A stretch of 64,000 nt of DNA. It comes from Tetracentron sinense. Taxonomy: Eukaryota; Streptophyta; Magnoliopsida; Trochodendrales; Trochodendraceae. The notes below the pieces were generated by a model. The model worked only from the letters and a program-made list of their open reading frames with translations. It did not search any database and was not told the origin of the DNA. The position numbers were made by a program, and so were the translations under genes. Below, one piece after another: positions 52,020 to 56,039 of the stretch (position 1 is its first letter; each line of letters starts with the position of its first letter). The DNA lies in contig CM026551.1 in assembly GCA_015143295.1 (NCBI GenBank), positions 13,937,827 to 14,001,826 of the forward strand, written 5' to 3'.

Positions 52020-53385
52020 AACACCAACTCAACTGCCTCCACCAACTCCACGGCCACTGTTGCCACCACAACAAACTCCACTTGCTACCACTTCACCGCT
52101 ACCACTGCCACCAACACCTCAAACACTGCCTGCCACCACTGCTAATGTCATCACCTACATCCCCACAACACTCCCCACAGCCTGTCTTTATTTCCTTTTT
52201 CTTTCGTAACAAGTAAACAAAGGTGCATAAATTACTTTTCTTTTCCTTTCCTTTCCTTTCTTTTTCATTTTTTAAAAATTTTCTTGGCAACCAAACAGAG
52301 AGTAAGGGTTTTAATGTAGAAGAAATTAGTATTTTGTAAGAGAAGGGGAAGAAGAAATAGAGAAAAAGGAGAGGGTATCGTTTCTTACCTACACGATCCC
52401 TAAACTCATCTATTTAATTAATATAGAATGTCACTAAAAAGCCCACAATACCCTGTATGATGAACAAAAATACAACTAGCCAACACAACCAACATAACCA
52501 AAAAGACCCTTAACAACACAATGCTCTTACGACCCTTTTAAGAACATCTCAAACTCTTAACCTAACCCCGCTGTCCAGCATATATTTGGTATCTATGCTT
52601 CCATCCTACAACACAAACAAATTAGAGAGATAGACTAGCCATTCTTTGATACTTATTTTTGTACGTAATCTCAAGTGAGTAAGTTTCAATTTTTTAAAAA
52701 GAAATTTATTAGCACTCTCCCTTAATTAAATGGAAGTTCATATTTGAACTATTTAGTAAAGTAGCCCTAGTTTTTAGAATAATATTTGTGGTGGGATGGC
52801 CTTAAACTAAAAGTCATTAATTCTATATATTCCATATATAATCCATTGACAAATTAATAAGAAATTCACTAGGATATAAGAGTTTAGAAAATAACCAACA
52901 AAGCAATAGGAAACAAGAAATTGTCCTACAAGTATGCATGCAGCCTTTTGATGCCAATAACATGTGGTCTTGCGTCCATGAATGCAGCAAGCAAAGTATC
53001 TACCTGTTCAACTTCAGAAGAGATAAACGCAATGATTGCTATATGAGTTCAGATTTTGCTTCAAATGAATTCAGTTCTAACCTGCAATATATTTGCGGAC
53101 TAAACAACAAAGCCTTTCCATTCCATCCAATAAGAACCCTATAGTTGGATCATTTGGATCCTGCAACCAAAGTCATACAAGTTACAGTTGAGCACTTTAT
53201 CAGCTTGTTGATAATATAAGCAATAGAAGAAATACCCAACATAAATTGTTAAGAGATTTACGATCAAGACTTACCATGTCAACTGGTACCAACCGAACAG
53301 CTTTCGATTTTGATGATGCAATTCCTACATGTTGGAAATACCAAATGACCTCACATTGAGCTAGCGCCAATGCAGAAAATACCAT
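16697..53385 (-). CDS. NAP1: NAP1 (NAPP/GNARLED), SCAR/WAVE complex HEM subunit; last 12 coding exons, 5' part off the window
   Basis: Exons from 5' to 3': 53385-53275, 53160-53082, 45299-45106, 33534-33389, 32198-32117, 31969-31859, 27256-27131, 27037-26898, 26818-26722, 19236-18245, 17506-17294, 17195-16697. All junctions are GT-AG and the frame is kept at every one, giving 929 residues without a stop. The protein is a plant NAP1: it starts at MVFSALALAQ, carries VALDLDATLKGLFQQIVQHL, FRNTMFGPEGRPQHCCAWL and LPGHESYPENN, and ends with the Ser/Pro-rich tail STGPSPLPRFAVSRSGP. NAP1 pairs with SRA1/PIR in the SCAR/WAVE complex that activates ARP2/3, controlling actin nucleation and cell shape (trichomes, pavement cells); this role is from the family. 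Plant NAP1 is about 1400 residues, so roughly the first third is absent and must lie beyond position 64000. No exon was found between 53386 and 64000 that fits it. Confidence 0.95.
17294..17506 (-). CDS. NAP1: NAP1 exon (13 to 12 kb-region, penultimate)
   Basis: 213 bp encoding CISAVIAGSEFVRLER through LDSWSDSNR; both junctions split Arg codons (AG|G). Acceptor GGTGCAG, donor GTAACT. A 98-bp intron separates it from the terminal exon. Confidence 0.95.
17507..18244 (-). other. NAP1 intron with two tandem duplications
   Basis: 738 bp. A roughly 62-bp segment (ATGGTCCATAAGGAAGTA ... GTTAGAATCATCC) is repeated at about 17750 and 17813. A roughly 35-bp segment around GATGATGGATG is repeated at about 17895 and 17930. 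No transposon ends are seen. Confidence 0.8.
18245..19236 (-). CDS. NAP1: NAP1 large exon
   Basis: 992 bp, 330 codons plus two bases, from YMRECVLGNFRRRLL to NNNIHCLAR. Contains SMDLTQGVREVLLTEAFSGP, RPVGGYFAESVTDL and FGGYGVDRLDRMMKEHTAAL, highly conserved in plant NAP1. Acceptor CTCTGCAG, donor GTGGGT. Reading past the donor gives 15 extra codons and a stop in the intron. Confidence 0.96.
19311..19350. repeat. (CT)n/(TA)n microsatellite
   Basis: CT repeat followed by TATATATGTATATATATA just upstream (in gene sense) of the large NAP1 exon. Confidence 0.8.
20065..20095. repeat. A11-G20 homopolymer junction
   Basis: Eleven A are followed by twenty G inside the solo LTR. Exact length is not reliable in assembled sequence. 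Confidence 0.8.
20583..20835 (+). repeat. 56-bp tandem repeat, about 4.5 copies, in the solo LTR
   Basis: GTTAAAATAGGATGTGAA recurs at 20641, 20697, 20753 and (GCTAACATAGGATGTGAA) 20808, spacing 56, 56 and 55 bp, each unit with a TATTTATGATT segment. Confidence 0.85.
21670..21880 (+). repeat. 90-bp tandem repeat, about 2.3 copies, in the solo LTR
   Basis: GCCTTGCTTCAAGATAAGTT recurs 90 bp apart (near 21711 and 21801), each copy followed by GTTATCTG-CTTCAAGAAAGAT and preceded by a purine-rich AGTAAGAAAAG stretch. Confidence 0.8.
22500..24155. other. NAP1 intronic sequence without recognised features
   Basis: Mixed sequence between the solo LTR and the RTE LINE. Possibly decayed retrotransposon, but no domain, terminal repeat or target duplication could be supported. 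Confidence 0.4.
24160..24884 (+). pseudogene. RTE-type LINE reverse transcriptase, degenerate
   Basis: Translation (with frame changes) shows FVIDLEKAY, GVPRKYINIIKDRYKETLT, RTTSGETSEF, VMYLQMM-like FADD region, then FWYLGSIIHKDEEIEE and VIQPAMVYGVE. These are the plant RTE reverse transcriptase blocks in order. The frame is broken by stops. It is cut off at 24884 where an LTR-like sequence begins. Antisense to NAP1. Confidence 0.75.
24885..25515 (+). mobile_element. LTR-like fragment interrupting the RTE LINE
   Basis: Begins TGTAAGCCCCCAATTTCGCA exactly where the RTE coding match stops and ends near AATAGGTGGCGACTCTC, a phrase common near the LTR/primer region of plant Ty3/Tat-type elements. 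No second LTR or target duplication was found. Confidence 0.35.
25815..25942. mobile_element. Mutator-like MITE, 128 bp, 9-bp target duplication
   Basis: Nearly the whole element is an inverted repeat: GAGCCGTGCTAGCCCTACTC at the left mirrors GAGCGTAGGGCTAACACGCCTC at the right, with GCCAAAAACCAACACCT pairing to AGGTGTTGATTTTTGGC inside. The 9-mer TTAATCTAT flanks it exactly (25806-25814 and 25943-25951), the length typical of Mutator-like elements. Confidence 0.85.
25952..26721. other. NAP1 intronic sequence, nothing recognised
   Basis: AT-rich, no repeats or coding matches that I can support. Confidence 0.5.
26722..26818 (-). CDS. NAP1: NAP1 exon (LEAAMQRLTNLCSVLNDM)
   Basis: 97 bp: final G of a Met codon plus 32 codons, LEAAMQRLTNLCSVLNDMEP to HVFVLRE. 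Acceptor AATAACAG, donor GTGAGG. Followed by a 7.5-kb intron. Confidence 0.95.
26898..27037 (-). CDS. NAP1: NAP1 exon (LLPEQAAIHMNYA)
   Basis: 140 bp from LLPEQAAIHMNYAIKV to LPGHESYPENNNSIK and AT of a split Met codon. Acceptor ATTTTCAG, donor GTAAGC. Confidence 0.95.
27131..27256 (-). CDS. NAP1: NAP1 exon (LTKIGRDAVLYVESL)
   Basis: 126 bp, 42 codons: LTKIGRDAVLYVESLIESIM to DGGFGALELQ. Phase 0 at both ends; acceptor GAATGCAG, donor GTTATT. Too short to stand out as an ORF but fits perfectly between neighbours. Confidence 0.95.
27668..27886 (+). mobile_element. GTATCG-family element, partial, host of the next insertion
   Basis: Starts CATGGTTCAAAATATC, the same terminus as the element at 57282, with CGTATCG, CCGATAC and GTATCGG words following. 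It is interrupted at 27886 by the 1.0-kb element and seems to resume at 28920 (CGATACACAACAG); its own right end is not recognisable. Confidence 0.5.
27887..28911 (+). mobile_element. Non-autonomous hAT-like element, 1025 bp, perfect 8-bp target duplication
   Basis: Left terminus CATGGTTTTAAAAAACGCC pairs with the reverse complement of the right terminus (CAAGGTTCGAAAAAACGG). CCGTTACG and CGTAACGG words are packed inside both ends. The 8-mer ATTATTAC flanks it exactly (27879-27886 and 28912-28919). No transposase; ORFs inside are short and low in complexity. Confidence 0.8.
28960..29685. other. AT-rich NAP1 intronic sequence with (AC)n
   Basis: No gene seen. Contains a CTAT/(AC)n microsatellite at about 29601-29638. 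Confidence 0.5.
29690..30225 (+). pseudogene. hAT transposase N-terminal remnant (BED-type zinc finger)
   Basis: Translation with one frame change gives TKCKFCGFESKW, then LKQHLSSGNTNVLGCPKCP and AMRAHLIRR: CxxC ... H pattern and the CPKCP-EI--AM motif that follows the BED finger in plant hAT transposases. Stops interrupt it and the catalytic domain is absent. Confidence 0.6.
30226..30950. other. NAP1 intronic sequence without recognised features
   Basis: AT-rich. Near 30835-30895 the words CGATATATCG, ATACCGG and GGGATATATCCC suggest another decayed terminal-repeat element, but no ends could be set. Confidence 0.4.
30955..31113 (+). mobile_element. 3' end fragment of a Ty3/gypsy-type LTR
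   Basis: TTTTAGTATGCCTTGTATGC ... AAGTAAGTCACATGCCAAGG ... CTAGGTGGGACTTTGGGGCATGACA matches the last 100 bp of the LTRs at 19570-22494 and 58627-61305. The left part is missing. Confidence 0.65.
31859..31969 (-). CDS. NAP1: NAP1 exon (FRNTMFGPEGRPQHCC)
   Basis: 111 bp, 37 codons from VFRNTMFGPEGRPQHCCAWL to ASVIVPEE. Phase 0 both ends; acceptor AAAACAG, donor GTATTC. Confidence 0.95.
32117..32198 (-). CDS. NAP1: NAP1 exon (CVDELESQLSKHGSL)
   Basis: 82 bp: last base of an Arg codon plus 27 codons, CVDELESQLSKHGSLKKLYF to HQHLTA. Acceptor TTCTTACAG, donor GTAAGT. Confidence 0.95.
32682..33187 (+). mobile_element. Ty1/copia RNase H end and 3' LTR fragment
   Basis: RTKHIEVDRNFI near 32690 is the copia RNase H block; near 32850 it ends with a decayed GMLGIYAPA-like phrase, polypurine tract TTGAGGGGGAGTG, and an LTR starting TGTAGAAAAGACCC (32889). 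The LTR has a G19 run, a TATATAAAG box and a CT-rich leader, ending about 33187. It sits in a 1.2-kb NAP1 intron, antisense to the gene. Confidence 0.65.
32902..32920. repeat. G19 homopolymer in the copia LTR
   Basis: Nineteen consecutive G after CCC. Length is uncertain, as for any long homopolymer. Confidence 0.8.
33389..33534 (-). CDS. NAP1: NAP1 exon (DLRKDWITILMIVTSS)
   Basis: 146 bp: 48 codons plus AG of an Arg codon, DLRKDWITILMIVTSSRSSI to EGNAAYNWS. Acceptor TAATCCAG, donor GTACTT. Preceded by the 11.6-kb intron. Confidence 0.95.
34020..35225 (+). mobile_element. Degenerate LINE 3' region (zf-RVT and possible RNase H)
   Basis: Near 34060-34350 the frames read KSGDGYFTLKSCRNLIYAS and LIHNGVPVDSKVQRF, the plant LINE zf-RVT neighbourhood. 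Beyond about 34560 homology is faint; 35040-35120 could be an RNase H piece (GDSKAASI). Many stops. Confidence 0.5.
35230..36032. other. NAP1 intronic sequence, nothing recognised
   Basis: No coding match or repeat structure that I can support. Confidence 0.45.
36939..37450 (+). pseudogene. Captured pentatricopeptide repeat (PPR) gene fragment
   Basis: Translation in shifting frames gives TPDVNTFNDVIHNLYRFDQI, YEAAKLIDQMLLPGFIPNSF followed by TYGVL, then LNKVPDPNIVLF-like and CIPDVFT-like pieces. The 35-residue spacing and the P-D/N-x-x-T-Y pattern are those of P-class PPR motifs, and the text is most like the At5g64320 kind of protein. At least four frame breaks; not expressed as a PPR protein. 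Confidence 0.75.
37517..37595. repeat. 79-bp near-perfect fold-back inside the Helitron
   Basis: GTACCCATGAAACCCATTTA on the left mirrors TAAATGGATTTCATGGGTAC on the right, with CAAACCTAAG/CTTAGGTTTG continuing the arms to a short loop. RNA of either strand would form one long hairpin. Confidence 0.8.
37999..38060. repeat. (TA)31 microsatellite
   Basis: Sixty-two bases of uninterrupted TA dinucleotides, about 95 bp after the Helitron end. Confidence 0.9.
38225..38762 (+). pseudogene. LINE D, 5' portion (reverse transcriptase C-terminal part)
   Basis: VEEVASCLDRKGGISLLLGM followed by PLGASYK and then NRRLAAWQANLLSKGGRFIL is the L1-type RT C-terminal region. Later frames read FDWRLW-like pieces and WDWDAESNPESCEIGIWNSN. 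At 38763 it meets the copia element; it appears to resume at 44263. Confidence 0.75.
39130..39975 (+). pseudogene. copia gag, broken
   Basis: Opens MVDESEVSQSYS, then QITTIKLDEINFLMWSQSAM (the copia gag entry motif) and LLSGLNVEYEQVRVHILGKD. A zinc-knuckle start CDHCGRTRHT lies near 39935. Frameshifts at about 39320 and 39850. Confidence 0.75.
40140..41250 (+). pseudogene. copia protease and integrase region, broken
   Basis: SWIIDLGASNYMTDMFSLF holds the protease motif in altered form (D-L/S-GAS). Next come KIGMGHEERGLYLL (pre-integrase) and, in other frames, integrase blocks such as YDMWGPSPVASLCGYRYFVT. The sequence is then interrupted by an antisense LINE. Confidence 0.7.
41251..41750 (-). 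mobile_element. 5'-truncated LINE tail inserted antisense in the copia element
   Basis: Starts at the left with a T9 run and GATCAATAACTCATTTTATT, the reverse complement of a LINE poly(A) tail with ATAAAATGAG. The rest, read on the minus strand, resembles zf-RVT downstream sequence (IWRE/W-ILWRERN-like blocks near 41540). copia coding resumes at about 41751 (LDPKAL-like). Same strand as NAP1. Confidence 0.65.
41751..43768 (+). pseudogene. copia reverse transcriptase and RNase H, broken
   Basis: QKEFKCYHP-type block near 41800; QPKWRMIMEEEIFALEK near 42297; QLDVKNAFMHGELKEEVHM with KNVLYGVKQFPRAW (RT core) at 42577-42730; YVDDIV-like at 42833; HDITKRIEVDRHFIKEKLKA and KDQLADVLTKGL (RNase H) at 43570-43700; stop at 43765. 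Several frameshifts. Confidence 0.8.
43797..44071. mobile_element. AACCGG-rich terminal-repeat element, copy 2, in the copia 3' LTR
   Basis: GACCAGTTGAACCGGGG at the left mirrors AACCAGTTCGACTGCC at the right. CCGGCC and AACCGG words lie near both ends around an AT-rich purine core. Related in inverted orientation to 15998-16228. Ends approximate. Confidence 0.45.
44263..44990 (+). pseudogene. LINE D, 3' portion (zf-RVT)
   Basis: VPTKTYFFLLNVALNKILTA, RDFRMKNKLFLFFEEDELVD and HMLGHC form the LINE zf-RVT domain. ICWIYGRRNSQIFDD near 44615 is the downstream block. It continues LINE D across the copia insertion, with some LINE sequence missing at the junction. Confidence 0.7.
45021..45077. repeat. 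poly(A)/(AAT)n microsatellite
   Basis: A13 followed by about 15 AAT/AAC units, ending 28 bp from the donor of the NAP1 exon at 45106. Confidence 0.85.
45106..45299 (-). CDS. NAP1: NAP1 exon (IRGYALSYLSSCAGRIRF)
   Basis: 194 bp: CA completing an Ala codon plus 64 codons, IRGYALSYLSSCAGRIRFLL to NISAITCDLS. Acceptor TATGCAG, donor GTAAGA. It stands alone between introns of 7.8 and 11.6 kb. Confidence 0.95.
45795..47023 (+). pseudogene. LINE E, 5' portion (endonuclease end, reverse transcriptase)
   Basis: MRQFWDFISNNGLIDPK resembles the end of the LINE endonuclease domain. It is joined directly to ILDGNLIVNECVDERIK and KMDMEKAYGHFNWNFMEFVL (RT), so an internal deletion has removed the region between. 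Later blocks: FTDDTMVFCE near 46340, GLNLKPIANVNKALLGKWVW at 46850-46910. Interrupted at 47024 by LINE F. Antisense to NAP1. Confidence 0.8.
47024..47482 (-). mobile_element. LINE F, 5'-truncated, antisense inside LINE E
   Basis: A T11 run then GATCGGTAATCAAACAG marks the reverse-complemented 3' tail. Minus-strand translation gives VVWSILSGAIAWSIWKERNK followed by RVFEDLFSMP and VLEWCSSRHSGVDFG, the terminal LINE block. Target duplication not resolved. Confidence 0.75.
47483..48373 (+). pseudogene. LINE E, 3' portion (zf-RVT and tail)
   Basis: ANVSFFLWTAAPKKILTDDN and RRRWKMANHCYLCLCVE (zf-RVT), then AIWVVLPGAISWSIWMERNL followed by RVFEDIF and LDWCSIRQGG. Ends in (AT)n, then TATTTACTGATAAAAAAAA, a LINE 3' terminus. 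Confidence 0.8.
48325..48348. repeat. (AT)n microsatellite in the LINE E tail
   Basis: About 24 bases of AT dinucleotides shortly before the LINE 3' end. Confidence 0.85.
48397..49868 (+). mobile_element. Non-autonomous hAT-like element, 1472 bp, with an exon-like passenger
   Basis: Termini CATAGTAACAAAGTTTG and (reverse complement of right end) CCTAGTAACAAAGTTCG form the inverted repeat. CATAGGAA (48389-48396) and CATAGGAC (49869-49876) are an 8-bp target duplication with one change. TTCGGGAA/TTCCCGAA words lie inside both ends. The interior is not transposase but carries an ORF-like stretch (49004-49348). Confidence 0.7.
49004..49348 (+). pseudogene. Unrecognised coding-like segment inside the hAT-like element
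   Basis: One frame runs about 114 codons with a single TGA (49202-49204), from ILEQYEWATEISEEDGKG through RLLRNFKYQAEYEEGT to FELNAHLI and a stop. Acidic, balanced composition unlike the AT-rich noise around it. I do not recognise the protein. It may be a captured host exon; an AG acceptor-like site (ATATTGCAG) lies at about 48903. Confidence 0.4.
49880..50330. other. NAP1 intronic sequence with a short unassigned open frame
   Basis: An open frame to 50084 reads RKQSRQLGISPPEDDELSPG and LVRNSPLVNKSALLHPIF, of ordinary protein-like composition, but no family is recognised. Nothing else is seen. Confidence 0.35.
50334..50992 (+). mobile_element. Non-autonomous hAT-like element (GCCTAGGCG family), copy 2, 659 bp
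   Basis: CAGTGTAGTCAAGGC at the left and TTTGACTACACCA at the right form the terminal repeat. CCTCTGAC (50326-50333) and CCTTTGAC (50993-51000) are an 8-bp duplication with one mismatch. GCCTAGGCG and CGCCTAGG words crowd both ends. The core is the same as in 9600-10225 and, inverted, as in 57282-58267. Confidence 0.75.
51001..51648. other. NAP1 intronic sequence, nothing recognised
   Basis: No gene or repeat structure that I can support. Confidence 0.45.
51649..51820. mobile_element. MITE-like element with ~55-bp inverted repeats
   Basis: GGAGCTCTGCTTCACGGTGT at the left mirrors ACGCCGTGAAGCAGAGCTCC at the right, and GGAGCTCCCCTTTTTACACT mirrors AGTGTAAAAAGGGGAGCTCC further in. The centre is about 60 bp. 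No clear target duplication. Confidence 0.7.
51821..53081. other. NAP1 intronic sequence with (CCA/ACC)n low-complexity run
   Basis: 51985-52140 is an ACC/CCA-rich simple repeat that gives spurious Thr- or Pro-rich frames. A CTTTC-rich run lies at 52230-52265. Otherwise AT-rich with no gene. Confidence 0.6.
53082..53160 (-). CDS. NAP1: NAP1 exon (DPNDPTIGFLLDGMERL)
   Basis: 79 bp: 26 codons DPNDPTIGFLLDGMERLCCL to VRKYIA plus one base of a split Ala codon. Acceptor GGTTGCAG, donor GTTAGA. Its neighbour 7.8 kb away supplies the other two bases in frame. Confidence 0.95.
53275..53385 (-). CDS. NAP1: NAP1 most 5' exon in the window (MVFSALALAQ)
   Basis: 111 bp, 37 codons from MVFSALALAQCEVIWYFQHV to RLVPVDM. 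Phase 0 at both ends; acceptor TTCTACAG, donor GTAAGT. The Met is internal: in plant NAP1 it follows a conserved block ending Gln, which is not found in the rest of the window. Confidence 0.94.
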
Positions 53386-53523
53386 CTGTAGAACTCAAAT
53401 CGTTACAAAATATTCATCCATTCTTATGACAATAGAATAGTGTTGCACAAAAGACTAAGAACTCAACCTTATTCATAATCAGCTCAAATGTAAAATATAG
53501 CCTATCACTACATTAACATATAG

Positions 53524-53720
53524 ACAAGGTTCAAAATATCGTTGACTGTAAAAATACATATTGGTTGATAAGTATCAGTTTTTGTCCTTTTTGATACGAA
53601 TCTCATGTGGTAATTTTTTTACACTCGTATCGAGCGTATCGGTCGTAATAATACTGATTCAACCGATATGTATCGAGTGTAACAAACCGTATTTAATCGA
53701 GACTAAAAAGCCGTCATTTA
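53524..53720 (+). mobile_element. GTATCG-family element, left part only
   Basis: Starts CAAGGTTCAAAATATCG with GTATCGAGCGTATCGG and CCGATATGTATCG inside, like 27668 and 57282. A right end is not recognisable; the tandem array that follows may have displaced it. Confidence 0.4.
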
Positions 53721-53786
53721 GGCTAAAAAACTAACTCCTTTCCTTTGAACCCAAGCTCCAAACCACATATTTCTACAACAAATATG

Positions 53787-54770
53787 TTATGTGCCTTTAA
53801 TATGTACATTGATCTTCCACACCTCATCAGACCAGTCTTTTACGGAGTATTGGTCAAGTCACTTATCATTGGTATCAGAGCCAGACACCACGTCACGAGT
53901 TCGAGTCACAGAAAGGGCTACCTGGGGAGGGCTATGGAAAAAAGGCCAGAGAAGTGCCTCGCCCCAGAGTGAAAGCTGCCGCAAAAAGGGCTACCTAAGG
54001 AGGGCTATGGAAAAAATCTTAAGAATTGCCCCGCCCTAGAGTGAGAGCCGCCGATGACGTCTGCTGCGGAAGCGTTATGTTACATGCCTTTAATAAGTAA
54101 ATTGATCTTCTGCACCTCATCAGGCCGGTCTTTTGAGGAGTATTGGTCAAGGCACTTATCATTGGTATCAGAATCAGACACTACATCACGAGTTTGAGTC
54201 ACGGAAAGGGCTAGCTGGGGAGGGTTATGGAAAAAAGGCCGAAGAAGTGCCCCGCCCCAGAATGAAACCGCCGTGGAAAGGGCTACCTAGGGAGGGCTAT
54301 GGAAAAAATCCTGAGAATTGCCCCGCCCTAGAGTGAGAGCCACCGAGGACGTCGGCTACGGAAGTGTGGTGGTATGTTTCATGCCTTTAATAAGTAAATT
54401 GATCTTCCTCTGCTCCACACCTCATCAGGCCGGTCTTTTGAGGAGTATTGGTCAAGACACTTATCATGGTATCAGAGCCAAACACCACATCACCAGTTTG
54501 AGTCACGGAAAGGGCTACCTGGGGAGGGCTATGGAAAAAAGGCCGGAGAAGTGCCTCGCCCCAGAGTGAAAGCCGTCGCGGAGTGGGCTACCTAAGGAGG
54601 GCTATGAAAAAAATCCTGAGAATTGCCTTGCCCTAGAGTGAGAGCCGCCGAAAACGTTGGCTGTAGAAGCGTGGTTGTATGCTATGTGCCTTTAATAAGA
54701 AAATTGATCTTCTGCACCTCATCAAGCTGGTCTTTTGAGGAGTATTGGTCAAGGCACTTACCAGTATGTT
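53787..54770 (+). repeat. ~298-bp tandem repeat, 3.3 copies
   Basis: The marker TGCCTTTAATA starts copies at 53792, 54085, 54382 and 54687 (spacing 293, 297, 305). Each unit holds CACCTCATCA, TTGAGGAGTATTGGTCAAG, TGGTATCAGA(G)CCA followed by CACGAGTTTGAGTCACGG, and two copies of a GGGCTACCT-GGAGGGCTATGG sub-repeat. Ends with CGGAAGCGTGGT-like sequence in each unit. Confidence 0.85.
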
Positions 54771-54774
54771 AAAT

Positions 54775-56035
54775 CCTCCCAAATGCATGAAATGGATTTG
54801 GGACCAAATCCATAGATCTATGATCTACATGGAGGAGATTTGAAGGTGGATAAATAGAGTTTTTTTAAATACGAAAATACATATGATTTGCTTGTCTAGG
54901 CCATTTATACTACTTATTTAGACGACTTAAAAATATGTTAGTGTATAAAGGGTGATCTATCAGATCCCCACACTAAGTCACTAACCCTAATTTTTTTCAT
55001 TTATTATAATTTTCAGATTGTAAAAATTCATTAAAAATTAACATTCAGAAGTTAAAATAATTCATTTTAAGCTACATAGTAAGTACTTCTGTTTGAAATA
55101 AATCTCACTCTATGGATGATCTCTTATGTTCATAGATTAAACTGCATTTATCTTAATTAAAAATGTATTATTTATTAAAAAAAAATTATTTGTTACTATT
55201 TAGTGTTGCATTGCTTAGATTCAATATTCAAGCACCAAGGCTATTGCTTCCGCGGCTACACCAATCACAATAAGGTTCAATCTAACATACAACATTACCT
55301 CATCCTTATCATGGTATATAAAGATAATGACTCATAATCCTTTTTAAGTCTTGGGAGTATATGAATGAGTACAAAGAAAGATGACTTGAAATCCTAAGGT
55401 TCAGTTTTTAAAACCCATAGACTTGGCAACCTTTCTGGCTATTGCTTCCCTTCACTGTTTTTGAATATTTGTTTCCCTTCTATTTAGTCACTCCTCTTCG
55501 CTTCAAGTTTCAATTTAATATTATCACTTGAACAGGATTTAGATGCAACATATATAGTTTCTTTAGTTTTCTGTTTAGGAAACCTCCGAAAGTGAAACAT
55601 CCCGAAATATTGGGAAGTTGAACGAAATTTAAATCCTTGTGCTAACTTGACGCAGTCCTCTTCCTCTCTTATTCGGATATGGGGACCTGCAACGCAGCGC
55701 TGAGCAAGGTGCTAAGAAAGAAGACCTTGTCCAATTATAAACCTAGTTTTATTGATTTCAAGCATATATAACAACCTGGTTTTGGGTTCAAGAAACTGTA
55801 ATCAGAGTTTGGTAGAAGCAGAAGATCAACCCAGCTGATTTTAGCAATCCTCTTTTGAGACAAAGAGAAACACAAGTAATCTTCCATTTAGAAAAAATAG
55901 AAAGGGAGAAGGGAAGGTGGAATCTCAACTGCATTTCTCATGTTTTGTATTACCTGTGCTGATCCAAATCTTTCCCATAAGTTATCCAAAAACTTCTGAA
56001 ATAGCAAAAATCTCAAAATATTTTTTCTAAAGAAA
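54775..56035. other. NAP1 upstream intron, AT-rich stretch
   Basis: No gene supported. Contains one exon-like 42-bp open segment on the minus strand (55954-55995) discussed in the findings. Confidence 0.45.
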
Positions 56036-56039
56036 AAAA

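Noticed and set aside
51954..52209. Thr/Ser- and Pro-rich frames
   Set aside because: Direct product of an ACC/CCA simple repeat inside an intron.
53876..54490. tRNA gene candidates in the 298-bp tandem array
   Set aside because: Words resemble initiator tRNA-Met parts, but no unit contains a complete cloverleaf with acceptor stem and anticodon arm.
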